From Rhodoblastus sp963710275 (lineage in GTDB: Bacteria > Pseudomonadota > Alphaproteobacteria > Rhizobiales > Beijerinckiaceae), in assembly GCA_963710275.1 (NCBI GenBank), contig CAVPZS010000008.1, positions 1,488,001 through 1,552,000 on the forward strand: a stretch of 64,000 bases of DNA, in the 5' to 3' direction. Shown here in pieces: positions 55,242 to 64,000 of this stretch; position 1 is the first letter of the stretch, and each line of letters opens with the position of its first letter. A program made the position numbers and the translations under genes. The notes beneath the pieces were generated by a model. It worked only from the letters and a program-made list of their open reading frames with translations. It was not told the DNA's origin and made no database searches.

Positions 55242-57859
55242 TCAATTTTGCGCCTTCCTCGGCGGCCCCATCAGCGCCGGCTGAAAGAACACCGCCGCGC
55301 ACAAGGTCGTCGCGAGAGAAAGGGCCAGCAGCTTGCCCATGCTCGACGTGCCCGGGTGATTGGACATCCACAGGCTGCCGAAAGCCGTCGCCGTAGTCAT
55401 CGCGGAAAAGAAGATCGCCCGCGTCAGGCTGGTCTGCAACAGATGCGCCGAACCCGCCCGCCAGGCCATGACATAATAGATCTTGAAGGCCACGCCCAGG
55501 CCCAGCAGCAGCGGCAGGGCGATGATATTGGCGAAATTCAGCGGCAGGTCGATCAGCACGCAGATTTCCATGGTCATCACGCCCGCCAGCAGCAGCGGCG
55601 CGAGCGTCAGCGCCACGTCGCCGATCCGGCGCAGGGCGAGCCAGAGCAGCGCCGAAATCGAGATCAGCGCCATGATCCCGGCTTGAAAAAAGGCGCGCAC
55701 CACGGTGTCGCCGGATTCCAGGATCGAAATCGGCGCGCCCGAGGCGTCCGGCGCGATTATCCGCACGGCGTCGGTGAAGCGGCGGAGGTTGTCATTGTCG
55801 TTCTTGTCGCCGCGCGGCGCGACTTCCATCCGGGCGCGCCCGTCCGGCGCGAGCCAGTCTCGGCGAAGCTCCGCCGGCAAGCTGTCCAGCGTGACCGCCT
55901 CGGCCTGCAACGCCAGCGCGGTATCGGCCAGCAGCGCCTGCATCGGCGCGATCAGGCTCGTCCGGGTTTTTGCGCGCGAAGCTTCGGGGGCTCGGGATAG
56001 CCGGGTCAGCGCCGCGCCCAGATGCGCCAAGGCTGCGTTGTCGCCTCTCGCCTTTTGCAGCCGCGCCCCCGCCAGGGCCAGCGCCTCGACGTCTTCGGCG
56101 TCGCTGGGCGCGACGGGCGCCTTGGCCGGGGTGAGGCTGGTGACGAGCAGGTCGCGCGCCTCGTGGATCGCCGCCAGCTTGGACGCCTGGTCGGCGGGGA
56201 CGAAATCGGCGAGCGTGGCCGCGCTCTCGACCTCCGGCAAGGCGCGCAAGCGGGCCGCGAGGGCCTGGGCGTCGGCCAGCGACGGCTGCAGGATCTCGAT
56301 GATATTCGGCGAGGTCCGCGGGTCCTGCATCAGGTCGAGCAGGGTCGAAACCGATTCCGCCTTGGCGCTGCGCAGGTTCAGCGGATTGAAATCGAAACGC
56401 AATTTTGTCAGCAGCGGCGCGCCGGCGAGGGCCAGACCGAGCACGCCGACAACGATGGCGCGGCGATGGCGGGTCTGGAATTCGTCCACCGGCGCCAGGA
56501 AGGCATAGCCGACCGGCGCCAGCTCCGCCGGGGCGCCCAGCAAGGCAAGCAGCGCCGGCAAAAGGGTGATGCTGGTGAGAAAGGCCAGGATCATGCCGGT
56601 GCCCGCGATCAGCCCCAGTTCCGACACGCCGCGATAATCGGTGGGCATGAAGGCGTAAAAGCCCGCTGCCGTCGCCGCCGCCGCCAAGGCCAGTGGCATG
56701 CTGGCTTTTTCGCCCGCGGCGTTCAGGGCCTTCAGCGGATTGTCGTCGCGAAACCGCTCCTCCCTGATAGCGCACGGTGAACTGGATGCCGAAATCGACG
56801 CCGATGCCGACGAAGAGAATGGCGAAAGCCACTGAAATCGGATTGAGCGAGCCGACCAGCGCCAGGCCGGTCGCCGCCGTCAGCGCCAGACCCGCCACGG
56901 TGTTGAGCGCCACCGCGAGGATCAGCCGGCCCCAGCGCAAGGCGCGCCACAGGATGAAAAGCACCGCGGCGACCATCAGCGAATTGTTCAGCGCCGCGCC
57001 CTCGGCCAGCGTGCCGAATTCCTCGTCCTGCAAGGCGATGTCGCCGGTCAGGCGCAGCCTGAAGCCTTTTTCAGGCGTCAGTCCGAGTTCCGCGGCGGTG
57101 GCGCGCAGAGCGATCCGCGGCCTCGGCGCCCGGCTCCAGCGCGGAATAGTCCAGCACGGGCTTGACCTGGATGAAGCGCCGCCTGTCCTGGATCGTCGGC
57201 GGGGCGCCCGAGAATAGCGCCGTCCAGGAAAACGAAGACGCAGAGTCTGTCTTTTCCCCGGCGACGGCCTTGTCGATCGCGCCGGCCAGGCTTTCGAGCG
57301 GACCGGCGAAATCCCTGGTTTCGCCGCCGCCTTGCGCCATCAGGCCCAGCACCCCGGCAAGCCCGCGCAGCGACGGATCCTGCGCCAGTCCGCCGAGAAA
57401 AGGCTGCGCCGCGATCAACTGCTCCACCCGCGCCTCAACTTCCGGCATAGGCAGGAAAAGCAGCCCCTCCCGGCGGAAAAAATCGCTGGCCTCGAGGCAA
57501 TGGGCGCTCTGGAAAAAGGCTTTTTGCGGCGTCAGCGCCGCTTCGAGCGCACGCGCGGCCTCATTGGCGACATCGGGATTTTCCGCGTCGAGCACGGCCA
57601 GAATGGTGTCTGCGCGTTGCGGAAACGCTTTGTCCAGCGCGATTTCGCGCTGGCGCCAGGGCAGATCGGTGCTGATCAGCCGGTTGAGATCGGTGGAGAT
57701 GGAAAAATGTCCGGCCGCGTAAACGGCGGCAACGGCGACAACCACCAGCGCCAGGGCCAGGGTGACGAATTTGCGCGCCGCGCAGGCGGCGACAATCCGG
57801 GCGATGGGACCGATTTCCTCGGCAGGCGGGTGGAAATGCGGCTCGACAGGCTTGAGCAT
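55242..57859 (-). CDS. hpnN: Hopanoid transporter HpnN, RND family (two frameshifts)
   Basis: It moves hopanoids to the outer membrane. ATG 57859 starts MLKPVEPHFHPPAEEIGPIA, then the first helix and a large periplasmic loop (FSISTDLNRLISTDLPWRQR). The frame shifts near 57110 and again near 56760. The joined protein has the two SSD/MmpL-like helix bundles, with FVGIGVDFGIQFTVRYQGG in the first and YVMAWRAGSAHLLQTSLTRA and SNHPGTSSMGKLLALSLATT in the second. About 870 residues, as in Rhodopseudomonas HpnN. It is divergent from hpnH, with 209 bases between the starts. Confidence 0.9.
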
Positions 57860-58068
57860 AAGGCCTTCGGTCGGCGATTGCGGCGGCCGGAAAATGCGAT
57901 ATTTCGCAGCAAAAGGAAACCGTCGAAGGGAACTTTTCGGGAACTTTCGATGCAACCCTTGGCGCCGTCGCGGGTTTTCGCTTGCGATAGGCCGCAGCTT
58001 CGGCCTATTGCTCCGTTGAAAAACGAGACGAGCGGCGCGCCCGCGCCCGACAGATCAGGAGCTGCAAT

Positions 58069-59218
58069 TTGGGAATTCCGGTCCTGGAGGGCGCGCGTAT
58101 CGGCGCCTATATCGTCAAGCAGCATTTGCTCGGCCGCAAGCGCTATCCCCTCGTTCTGATGCTGGAGCCCCTGTTCCGCTGCAATCTCGCCTGCGCCGGT
58201 TGCGGCAAGATCGACTATCCCGACAAGATCCTCAACCAGCGCCTGCCCTTTGAGGATTGCATGGAAGCGATCGACGAATGCGGCGCGCCTGTCGTGGTGA
58301 TCGCCGGCGGCGAGCCGCTGCTGCACAAGGAGATCGGCAAGATCGTTCGCGGCGCGCTCGATCGCGGCAAATTCGTCACGCTGTGCACCAACGCCCTGCT
58401 GCTCGAAAAGAAAATGGACGAGTTCAAGCCGAGCTCGGCCTTCAACTTCTCCGTCCATCTCGACGGCGACCGCGAGATGCACGACAAGTCCGTGTGCCAG
58501 GCCGGCGTCTACGACCGCGCCGTCGCGGCAATCAAGGCCGCCCGCGCCAAGGGTTTCAAGGTCACCATCAATTGCACCCTGTTCAATGACGCCGATCCCG
58601 CGCGGGTCGCGGCTTTCCTCGACACGCTCAGGGGCATGGGCGTGGACAGCGCCACGGTTTCGCCCGGCTATGCCTATGAGCGCGCGCCGGACCAGCAGCA
58701 TTTCCTCAACCGCACCAAGACCAAGGAATTGTTCCGCGCCATCTTCCGCCGCGGCGACAAGGGGCGGAAATGGGATTTCTTCCAGTCCTCGCTGTTCCTG
58801 GACTTTCTGGCCGGCAACCAGAACTACCATTGCACGCCCTGGGGCAATCCGCTGCGCACCGTGTTCGGCTGGCAGCGCCCCTGCTATCTGCTGAATGAGG
58901 GCTACGCGAAGACCTTCAAGGAGCTGATGGAGACCACGGACTGGGACTCCTATGGCGTCGGCAATTACGAGAAATGCGCGGGATTGCATGGTGCATTGCG
59001 GCTTCGAGCCCAGCGCCGTCACCCATGCGGTGAAAAATCCGCTGGCCGCGCTGAAGGTCGCGCTGTTCGGCGTCGAGACCGAAAAGCCGTTTGCGCCGGA
59101 TATTCCGCTCGATAAGGAGCGCCCGGCCGAATACGCCTATTCGGCCCATGTCGAGGAAAAGCTAAACGAGATCCTCGAAGCCGAAGTGAGCGCCAAGCAG
59201 GCGGCGGCTGCCGAGTAA
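58069..59218 (+). CDS. hpnH: Hopanoid C-3-side adenosyl hopane synthase, radical SAM HpnH (one frameshift)
   Basis: HpnH joins adenosine to diploptene to make adenosylhopane. The TTG start at 58069 is chosen since AGGAG is seven bases upstream and the next residues (GIPVLEGARIGAYIVKQHL) fit the family. The cluster motif is FRCNLACAGCGK (CxxxCxxC). Conserved parts FSVHLDGDREMHD, SPGYAYERAPDQQHFL and WGNPLRTVFGWQRPCYLLNE follow. Near 58980 an extra G in GGG shifts the frame; restored, EKCADCMVHCGFEPSAV gives a second Cys-rich site. It ends at 59218, overlapping the end of hpnG on the other strand. Confidence 0.93.
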
Positions 59219-59875
59219 GGCGGCCATGCCCGCCCGGCAGTCGAAAGCGGTCTGAATCAGGCCGCGCAATTGCGCCGGGCTTCGGGCGAGCGCTTTCAGC
59301 ACCGCCCTGACGTCCGCCGAGCCGTCGGCTTTCATGCCCACCAGCGCAGCTGCGGGCAGAGATCGGTGGTGTGGATCGGCGATTGCGCGCAAGGCGACGA
59401 ATGGCAGGCTATGGGCCTTGGCGAAACGCGCGGCGCCATGGGATTCCATGTCCACCGCCAGCGCGCCGTGCTTTTTGTGCAGCTTGCGCTTGGCCTCCGC
59501 CGTCCCGACGGGCGCATCGACGCCCACCAGCGCGCCGCTATGCGCCCCCGGCAAATGCCGCGACAGATGGCTGACCCAGACGCGATGGCAGGGATAGGCG
59601 TCGCCCCCCGCGTGCACGGCGTGAGGCAGGACGATGTCGCCGGGCCGCAGATTCGACGCCAGTCCTCCCGCCACGCCAAAGCTGACGACACCCTGCAACG
59701 GGCGGCCCTGCGCCTTGGCCTGATTCATCGCCAGGGTCAGGCGGGCCTCGACCTGCGCGGCCGAGCCGCCGCCGATGATGGTCAGGTCATGGCCGACATT
59801 GGCGATGCGGCCTTCCGCCCTCATGCCGACGACAATGGCGATGCGGGGATTGGTCTTGAGCGGGGAGAGATTCAC
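59162..59875 (-). CDS. hpnG: Hopanoid nucleosidase/phosphorylase HpnG
   Basis: HpnG removes adenine from adenosylhopane to give ribosylhopane. It is a nucleoside-phosphorylase-fold protein: RIAIVVGMRAEGRIA at the N-terminus, GVVSFGVAGGLASNLRPGDI, and GALAVDMESHGAARFAKAHS with the Glu that binds the ribose. I take GTG 59875 as start, with AAGG about eight bases before; ATG at 59824 is possible. Its last 57 bases overlap the hpnH 3' end on the other strand. The tail is variable in the family, so the stop could have moved. Confidence 0.9.
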   Translation of the reverse strand: MNLSPLKTNPRIAIVVGMRAEGRIANVGHDLTIIGGGSAAQVEARLTLAMNQAKAQGRPLQGVVSFGVAGGLASNLRPGDIVLPHAVHAGGDAYPCHRVWVSHLSRHLPGAHSGALVGVDAPVGTAEAKRKLHKKHGALAVDMESHGAARFAKAHSLPFVALRAIADPHHRSLPAAALVGMKADGSADVRAVLKALARSPAQLRGLIQTAFDCRAGMAALLGSRRLLGAHFGFEDLV

Positions 59876-60056
59876 AAGCGCAGCCTTTGAACCGATGGCC
59901 ACAAAAAATTGCCCTGACGAATGGAACCATTCGCAGCGCAACAAATCCCTCGCATAAAACATGCCGGCTGCAAGTCAAATCACAAACGGCGCTTTTTGCC
60001 CGTTGCGGTTGTTCCAGGCAGAGAATTCGCGGGAATGACACATTGGCGCAACATTG

Positions 60057-61286
60057 TCAGGCCGCGCTCAGGCTCGCCGCGCGAACGCCCGAGCGGATCG
60101 CGCCCTCGATGGTCGCCGGCAAGCCGGTCTGGGTCCAGTCGCCGGCAAGGACCAGGTTGCGCCATTGCGTTTCGGCCGAGGGCCGCAGCGCGTCCTGCGC
60201 CGGCGTGGCGGCGAAGGTGGCGCGCTTCTCCTTGAGAACCTGCCAGGCCGGCAAGGGCGCCTTGAACCCCGCCACCGCCTGGACCTCTTCCCAGATCGTC
60301 GCCGCCAATTCTTCGCGCGGCGTGGCCAGGAACCGCTCGGCGGCGGAAATCGTCACTGACAGCCGGTCGGAAAAGCCGAACAGCCATTCGCTGGCGCCGC
60401 CGATCACCCCGGTCAGCAGCGGCAAGCCCTCGGGCGCGGGAAACGCGTAATGGGCGTTGACGATGGCGCGGAAGTCGTCCGGCGCCTTCAGGCCAGGCAA
60501 GATCGCCACGGCGTTGGGCGCGGGAATCGCGAGGATGACGCGGTCGCCCTCGGCAAGCGGAATTTTTTCGTCGCCAAAATCCAGCGCCGCCGCGCGGCTG
60601 TCCGCGAAGTCTACAGCGCGCAGCTTGGCGCCGAAACGGATTTGCGCGCCCTTGCCGCGCAGGAAATCGAGCGCTGGATCGATGAAGGCCGCGCTCAAGC
60701 CCTCGACTGCAACGAGCGGGCGGCAGGCGTCGCCGCCGCGGGCGAAGGTTTCGCGGACGATGGCGCCGGCGAGGAAGGCCGAGGCTTCCTCGGGATCGGT
60801 GTTCAGCGCCGAAACGAAGAGGGGGTCCCAGAGTTTGCGCGCGAGTTCACCCTTGCCGAGCATCGGCCGAAGCGTTTGCTCCGGCTTGGCGAGCAGCAGT
60901 TTGATGAGCGCGAGATAATCCAGCCCCGCCGTATCGGGCACGCGGCGGTCGGGCGCGAGAATCCACCACGGCAGCCGGCCGCCATTGGGACGCAGCCGCC
61001 AGCGCTGGCGGCGGCCGAGGTCGCAGAAGTCGAAGGCGGCCTCCTCCGGGCCGGCAAGCTTGTTGTCGCCGCCGATCTTCCTGGCGTAGGCCAGAGCCGC
61101 GTCATTGCCCGACAACAGCAGATGATTGCCGTTGTCGATGGTCATGTTCAGGCTGGAATCGAAATAGGAGCGGCAGCGCCCGCCCGCCTGAGGCGCAGCC
61201 TCGTAAAGGCTGACGTCGGAGCTCCCGCACAGCTCGACGGCCGCCGAAAGCCCCGCCAGACCGGCGCCAATCACATGCACGCGCAT
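60057..61286 (-). CDS. hpnE: Squalene-associated FAD-dependent desaturase HpnE
   Basis: HpnE reduces hydroxysqualene to squalene. It opens with an FAD site, MRVHVIGAGLAGLSAAVELC, and has the family SYFDSSLNMTIDNGNHLLLS and LFGFSDRLSVTISAAERFL. The end is WRNLVLAGDWTQTGLPATIE, the typical amine-oxidase-fold C-terminus. About 409 residues, intact. ATG 61286 overlaps the hpnD TGA by one base (TGATG). It is followed by 181 bases before hpnG, where the cyclase gene sits in some relatives. Confidence 0.95.
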   Translation of the reverse strand: MRVHVIGAGLAGLSAAVELCGSSDVSLYEAAPQAGGRCRSYFDSSLNMTIDNGNHLLLSGNDAALAYARKIGGDNKLAGPEEAAFDFCDLGRRQRWRLRPNGGRLPWWILAPDRRVPDTAGLDYLALIKLLLAKPEQTLRPMLGKGELARKLWDPLFVSALNTDPEEASAFLAGAIVRETFARGGDACRPLVAVEGLSAAFIDPALDFLRGKGAQIRFGAKLRAVDFADSRAAALDFGDEKIPLAEGDRVILAIPAPNAVAILPGLKAPDDFRAIVNAHYAFPAPEGLPLLTGVIGGASEWLFGFSDRLSVTISAAERFLATPREELAATIWEEVQAVAGFKAPLPAWQVLKEKRATFAATPAQDALRPSAETQWRNLVLAGDWTQTGLPATIEGAIRSGVRAASLSAA

Positions 61287-62119
61287 CAAAAGATCCCGTA
61301 ACGGAGGATGGCGCCGAGCAGCGCCAGTTTCGGCGTCCTGATCTTTTCGCGCGGAGCCGCAAAGCCTCGTGCGGAAAGCCGGCGCCAGATGGCGGCATAG
61401 GCAAGGCTCATGATCTTCGGCGCCTTGATCTTTTCGCGCGGCTGGGTGGCCATGATGGCGTCAGCCGCGGCGAAATGGTCGCGCGCCCTCGCCAGCAGCG
61501 GCGCGCAGACCGCGCCGAGGTCGGGGAGCGCCACGATTTTTTCCGGCGTGGGATCGGCGACGCCGGCGGCTTCGAAATTCTCGCGCGGGAGATAGAGACG
61601 GCCGATGCCCGCATCCTCGTCGATGTCGCGCAGGATATTGGTGAGTTGCAGCGCGCGGCCGAGATGGTGGGCCAGCGCCACGCCTTCGGCCTCGGGCAGG
61701 CCGAACACGCGCACCGACAGCCGCCCCACGGCGCTGGCGACACGGTCGCAATAGAGGTCGAGCGTCGCGGCGTCGGGCGCGACAATGTCGGCGTCGACGT
61801 CCATCTGCATGCCGTCGATGACGGCGTGGAAATCCTCGCGCTTGAAGCCGAAACGGTTCAGGGGCTCGGCGAGGCCCGCCGCGAGCCCCGCAGGCTCGCC
61901 CGCATAAAGCGCGTCTATGTCGCGACGCCAGGCGTCGAGTCCCGCGCCTTTCGTCTTGATGTCGCCGCCCTCGTCGGCGATGTCGTCCACCGCGCGGCAA
62001 AAGGAATAGATCTCGAACATGGCGTCGCGCTTTTCGCGCGGCAGGATCGCCATGGCGCGATAGAACGAGCTTTTCCTCGCCCGCTGCCGGGCTTCCTCCG
62101 CCGTCTCCTGATCAGTCAT
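61286..62119 (-). CDS. hpnD: Presqualene diphosphate synthase HpnD
   Basis: HpnD condenses two farnesyl diphosphates to presqualene diphosphate. The Asp-rich motifs are SFCRAVDDIADEGGD and QLTNILRDIDEDAGIGRLYL. ATG 62119 overlaps the hpnC stop (ATGA); upstream sequence in the longer frame is hpnC. Length 277 is standard for the family. It is cotranscribed with hpnC and hpnE. Confidence 0.95.
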   Translation of the reverse strand: MTDQETAEEARQRARKSSFYRAMAILPREKRDAMFEIYSFCRAVDDIADEGGDIKTKGAGLDAWRRDIDALYAGEPAGLAAGLAEPLNRFGFKREDFHAVIDGMQMDVDADIVAPDAATLDLYCDRVASAVGRLSVRVFGLPEAEGVALAHHLGRALQLTNILRDIDEDAGIGRLYLPRENFEAAGVADPTPEKIVALPDLGAVCAPLLARARDHFAAADAIMATQPREKIKAPKIMSLAYAAIWRRLSARGFAAPREKIRTPKLALLGAILRYGIF

Positions 62120-62985
62120 GCCGCTCTCCCGAGGACATGACGCAGCCCGCCGCCGCCCGCAGCGGCCAGGGCGCCGAACAGCATTTGCGACTTGCTCAGC
62201 TTCACGCATTCGCTCAGGGGATCGCGCGCAACCAGGAGATCGGCGATCTTGCGCGCATGGTGGACGATGACGGCGATTTCCAGGCCGAGGCGGAAATCCT
62301 TGATGTCCCCGGGCAGGCTCGCGCCCTGCTCGAGCAAGTCGCGGTTTTTCACCGCGAGATCGCGCAGGCACGCGCGAAGAGGCGGCGACGCCTTCTGCGC
62401 GCGCAGGTCGGCGACATCGGCGCCCGCCGCCAGGAGGGCGTCGCCCGGGACATAGACACGGTCAAGCGCCAGATAATCCTTCTGGCAATCCTGCAAATGA
62501 TTGTTGATCTGCAAGGCGGCGCAAATCGCGTCGGAAGCCGGCCAGAGCTTTTCGCTCTCGCCATGGACGTCGAGCATGAAACGCCCGACCGGCATGGCGG
62601 ACAGCCGGCAATAGCCGATCAGCTCGTCCCAGCTCGCATAGCGGTTCTTGTCCACGTCCTGGCGGAAGGCGTCGAGCAGGTCACGCGCGTGCTGGTTGGT
62701 CAGTCCGCGCTCGGCCAGTTTTCCGCGCAGGGCCACGCCTAGCGGCTCCTCGTCGCTCTCGCCGAGCAGGCTCTGGTCGAGCTGGTCGAGCAGCGCGCGT
62801 TTCTGGTCAGGCGGCAGGGTCGGATGATCGGCGACATCGTCGCCGGAGCGCACAAAATCGTAAAAGGCGAAGATCACCGGACGCAGGGGCGCGGCGATCA
62901 GCAGCGAGGCGACGGGAAAATTCTCGTCCTTCCCGCTCTTGCCGGAGCGCAGGCTTTCCGCGGTCGTTTTCGAGGCCGTGTTCAT
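62116..62985 (-). CDS. hpnC: Hydroxysqualene synthase HpnC
   Basis: HpnC turns presqualene diphosphate into hydroxysqualene. The motifs are FVRSGDDVADHPTLPPDQKR and the second site NNHLQDCQKDYLALDRVYVP, with the modified DxxxD spacing typical of HpnC. ATG 62985 overlaps the hpnB TGA (ATGA), and its stop overlaps hpnD. 289 residues, intact. The hpnB-C-D-E overlaps indicate tight translational coupling. Confidence 0.95.
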   Translation of the reverse strand: MNTASKTTAESLRSGKSGKDENFPVASLLIAAPLRPVIFAFYDFVRSGDDVADHPTLPPDQKRALLDQLDQSLLGESDEEPLGVALRGKLAERGLTNQHARDLLDAFRQDVDKNRYASWDELIGYCRLSAMPVGRFMLDVHGESEKLWPASDAICAALQINNHLQDCQKDYLALDRVYVPGDALLAAGADVADLRAQKASPPLRACLRDLAVKNRDLLEQGASLPGDIKDFRLGLEIAVIVHHARKIADLLVARDPLSECVKLSKSQMLFGALAAAGGGGLRHVLGRAA

Positions 62986-64000
62986 GCGGTCTCCGAGTGA
63001 TGCGCCTGCGCCCGGCCTTTCCACATGCCGCCGCGCCCGCGCGCAAAGGCCCAGGCTGAATCGAGCGTATAGCCCATATAAAGCGCGGCGATAAGCGGCA
63101 AGGTCAGGGCGCGGAGGGGAGACAGCCCGTAGAAACGCTGGATCGGAAGAAAACTGAAGCTCATCAGGATGAATGCCGCCAATCCGAAGGCTCGAGCGAC
63201 GCCAGGGCCGAACAGCGCCAGCCAGACCGGAACGAAATAGGTCAGGACCATGCCAAGCAGCGCCCCCGTGAGGAGCCACGGAGAATAATGCAATTGCGCA
63301 TAGGCCGAGCGCGCGACCATCCGGCGAATGTCGTCAAACCCTGGATAGGGCCGCAGGCTGACCACGCGCCGGGTCAGGCCCAGCCAGATCGGCCCGGCCT
63401 GTTTCATCCGCGCGCCCAGGGCGCAATCGTCGATCAAGGCGCCGGCGATGGATTCGACGCCCCCGACCCTCAGCCAAAACTTCGGCATTGGCCAGCATGC
63501 AGCCGCCCGCGGCAGCCGCTGTTCTGTACTTCGCATCAGAAACGAAGCGGAAGGGGTAGAGCATCTGGAAGAAATAAACGAAGGCGGGGACAAGCCACTT
63601 TTCGGCCGCGCTGTCGCAGCGAAGCAGCGCCATCAGCGAGACGAGGCCGTAGCCGCCCTGCTCCGCCCTCGCGACCAGAGCGCGAAGATTTTCCGGCGCG
63701 TGCGCGATATCGGCGTCGGTGAGCAGGAGATATTTGGGCGCGAAATTTCTTCGCGCGAAGGCGACGCCTTGCGACGCCGCCCAGAGCTTTCCCGCCCAGC
63801 CCTGCGGCAAGGCGCGCGCCGGCGAGCACGGTCAGGCGGTCGCCATGCGGCGAGGCGGCGGCGCAGGCGCGGGCGGCCTGCGCCGTGCCGTCGCCGCTCT
63901 GGTCGTCGACCAGCACGATGCGGAAATCGCCCGGATAATCCTGCGCCAGCAGCGAGCCGATGCTTTGCGCGATGACGTCGGCCTCGTCGCGCGCGGGGAT
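62982..64000 (-). CDS. hpnB: Hopene-associated glycosyltransferase HpnB (5' end outside window; two frameshifts)
   Basis: A family 2 glycosyltransferase: VLVDDQSGDGTAQAARA near the window edge, YLLLTDADIAHAPENLRAL (DxD), then GALIDDCALGARMKQAGPIW and LRPYPGFDDIRRMVARSAYA, and three membrane helices at the end. Frame changes lie near 63810 (LPQGWAGKLW) and 63480. The HpnB family occurs with hopanoid genes, but its acceptor is not firmly known. The protein's first residues lie beyond 64000, since the frame is open there. It heads hpnB-C-D-E. Confidence 0.88.

Noticed and set aside
57860..58068. A tRNA or small gene between hpnN and hpnH
   Set aside because: No TpsiC-like motif or cloverleaf and no coding-like frame were found; it is best read as a divergent promoter region.

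Overview
The window is GC-rich DNA from an alphaproteobacterium, most likely a Hyphomicrobiales (Rhizobiales) member of the Beijerinckiaceae/Methylocystaceae type. The reasons are a hopanoid locus (hpnB-C-D-E, hpnG, hpnH, hpnN), a three-piece proton-translocating transhydrogenase, an alphaproteobacterial aa3-oxidase subunit IV, DUF882 and DUF459 envelope proteins, and the ileS-lspA-M16-M16 neighbourhood. The genus cannot be fixed from the sequence alone.

Layout. 1-6.1 kb: tail of a LuxR-type regulator, then a large, heavily frameshifted autotransporter with a Gly-rich passenger and a C-terminal barrel. 6.2-8.6 kb: psd-pssA-phzF phospholipid operon, minus strand. 8.7-19.6 kb: an unknown protein, slyX, mutL, two M16 peptidases, two small exported proteins, lspA and ileS. 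19.9-25 kb: GYF-RDD membrane protein, LysR regulator, pntB/pntA2/pntA1 and aa3 subunit IV. 25.2-30.4 kb: an operon of SDR, Baeyer-Villiger-type monooxygenase, alpha/beta hydrolase and PEBP protein, followed by an ABC1/UbiB-type kinase. 30.5-39.4 kb: M3 oligoendopeptidase, NtrC-type regulator, L,D-transpeptidase, DUF882 peptidase-like protein and DUF459 SGNH hydrolase, which together look like an envelope-remodelling block. 39.4-47 kb: double-MaoC protein, candidate small RNA with a textbook terminator, mtnP, Lrp/AsnC regulator, two unknown small proteins, an ABC transporter and a TolB-like propeller. 47-54.4 kb: transglutaminase-DUF2126 protein, small exported protein, second transglutaminase and an ATP-grasp/alpha-E fusion, i.e. 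the predicted but uncharacterised bacterial amidoligase system. 54.6 kb to the end: mog and the hopanoid genes.

The hopanoid genes run from squalene synthesis (HpnC, HpnD, HpnE) through side-chain attachment (HpnH, HpnG) to outer-membrane transport (HpnN). Squalene-hopene cyclase is not in the window, and hpnH is inverted relative to hpnG and hpnN.

Many genes carry one-base indels that break an otherwise conserved product. They cluster at about 0.5-6, 7-13, 37-39, 51-54, 56.7-59 and 63.4-63.9 kb. The stretch 17-36 kb is clean. Several indels sit in short G or C runs and would be repaired by one base, so unpolished sequence is more likely than wholesale gene decay. I annotate each such gene as one locus and state where the frame changes.

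No tRNA, rRNA, CRISPR array, transposase or phage gene was recognised.
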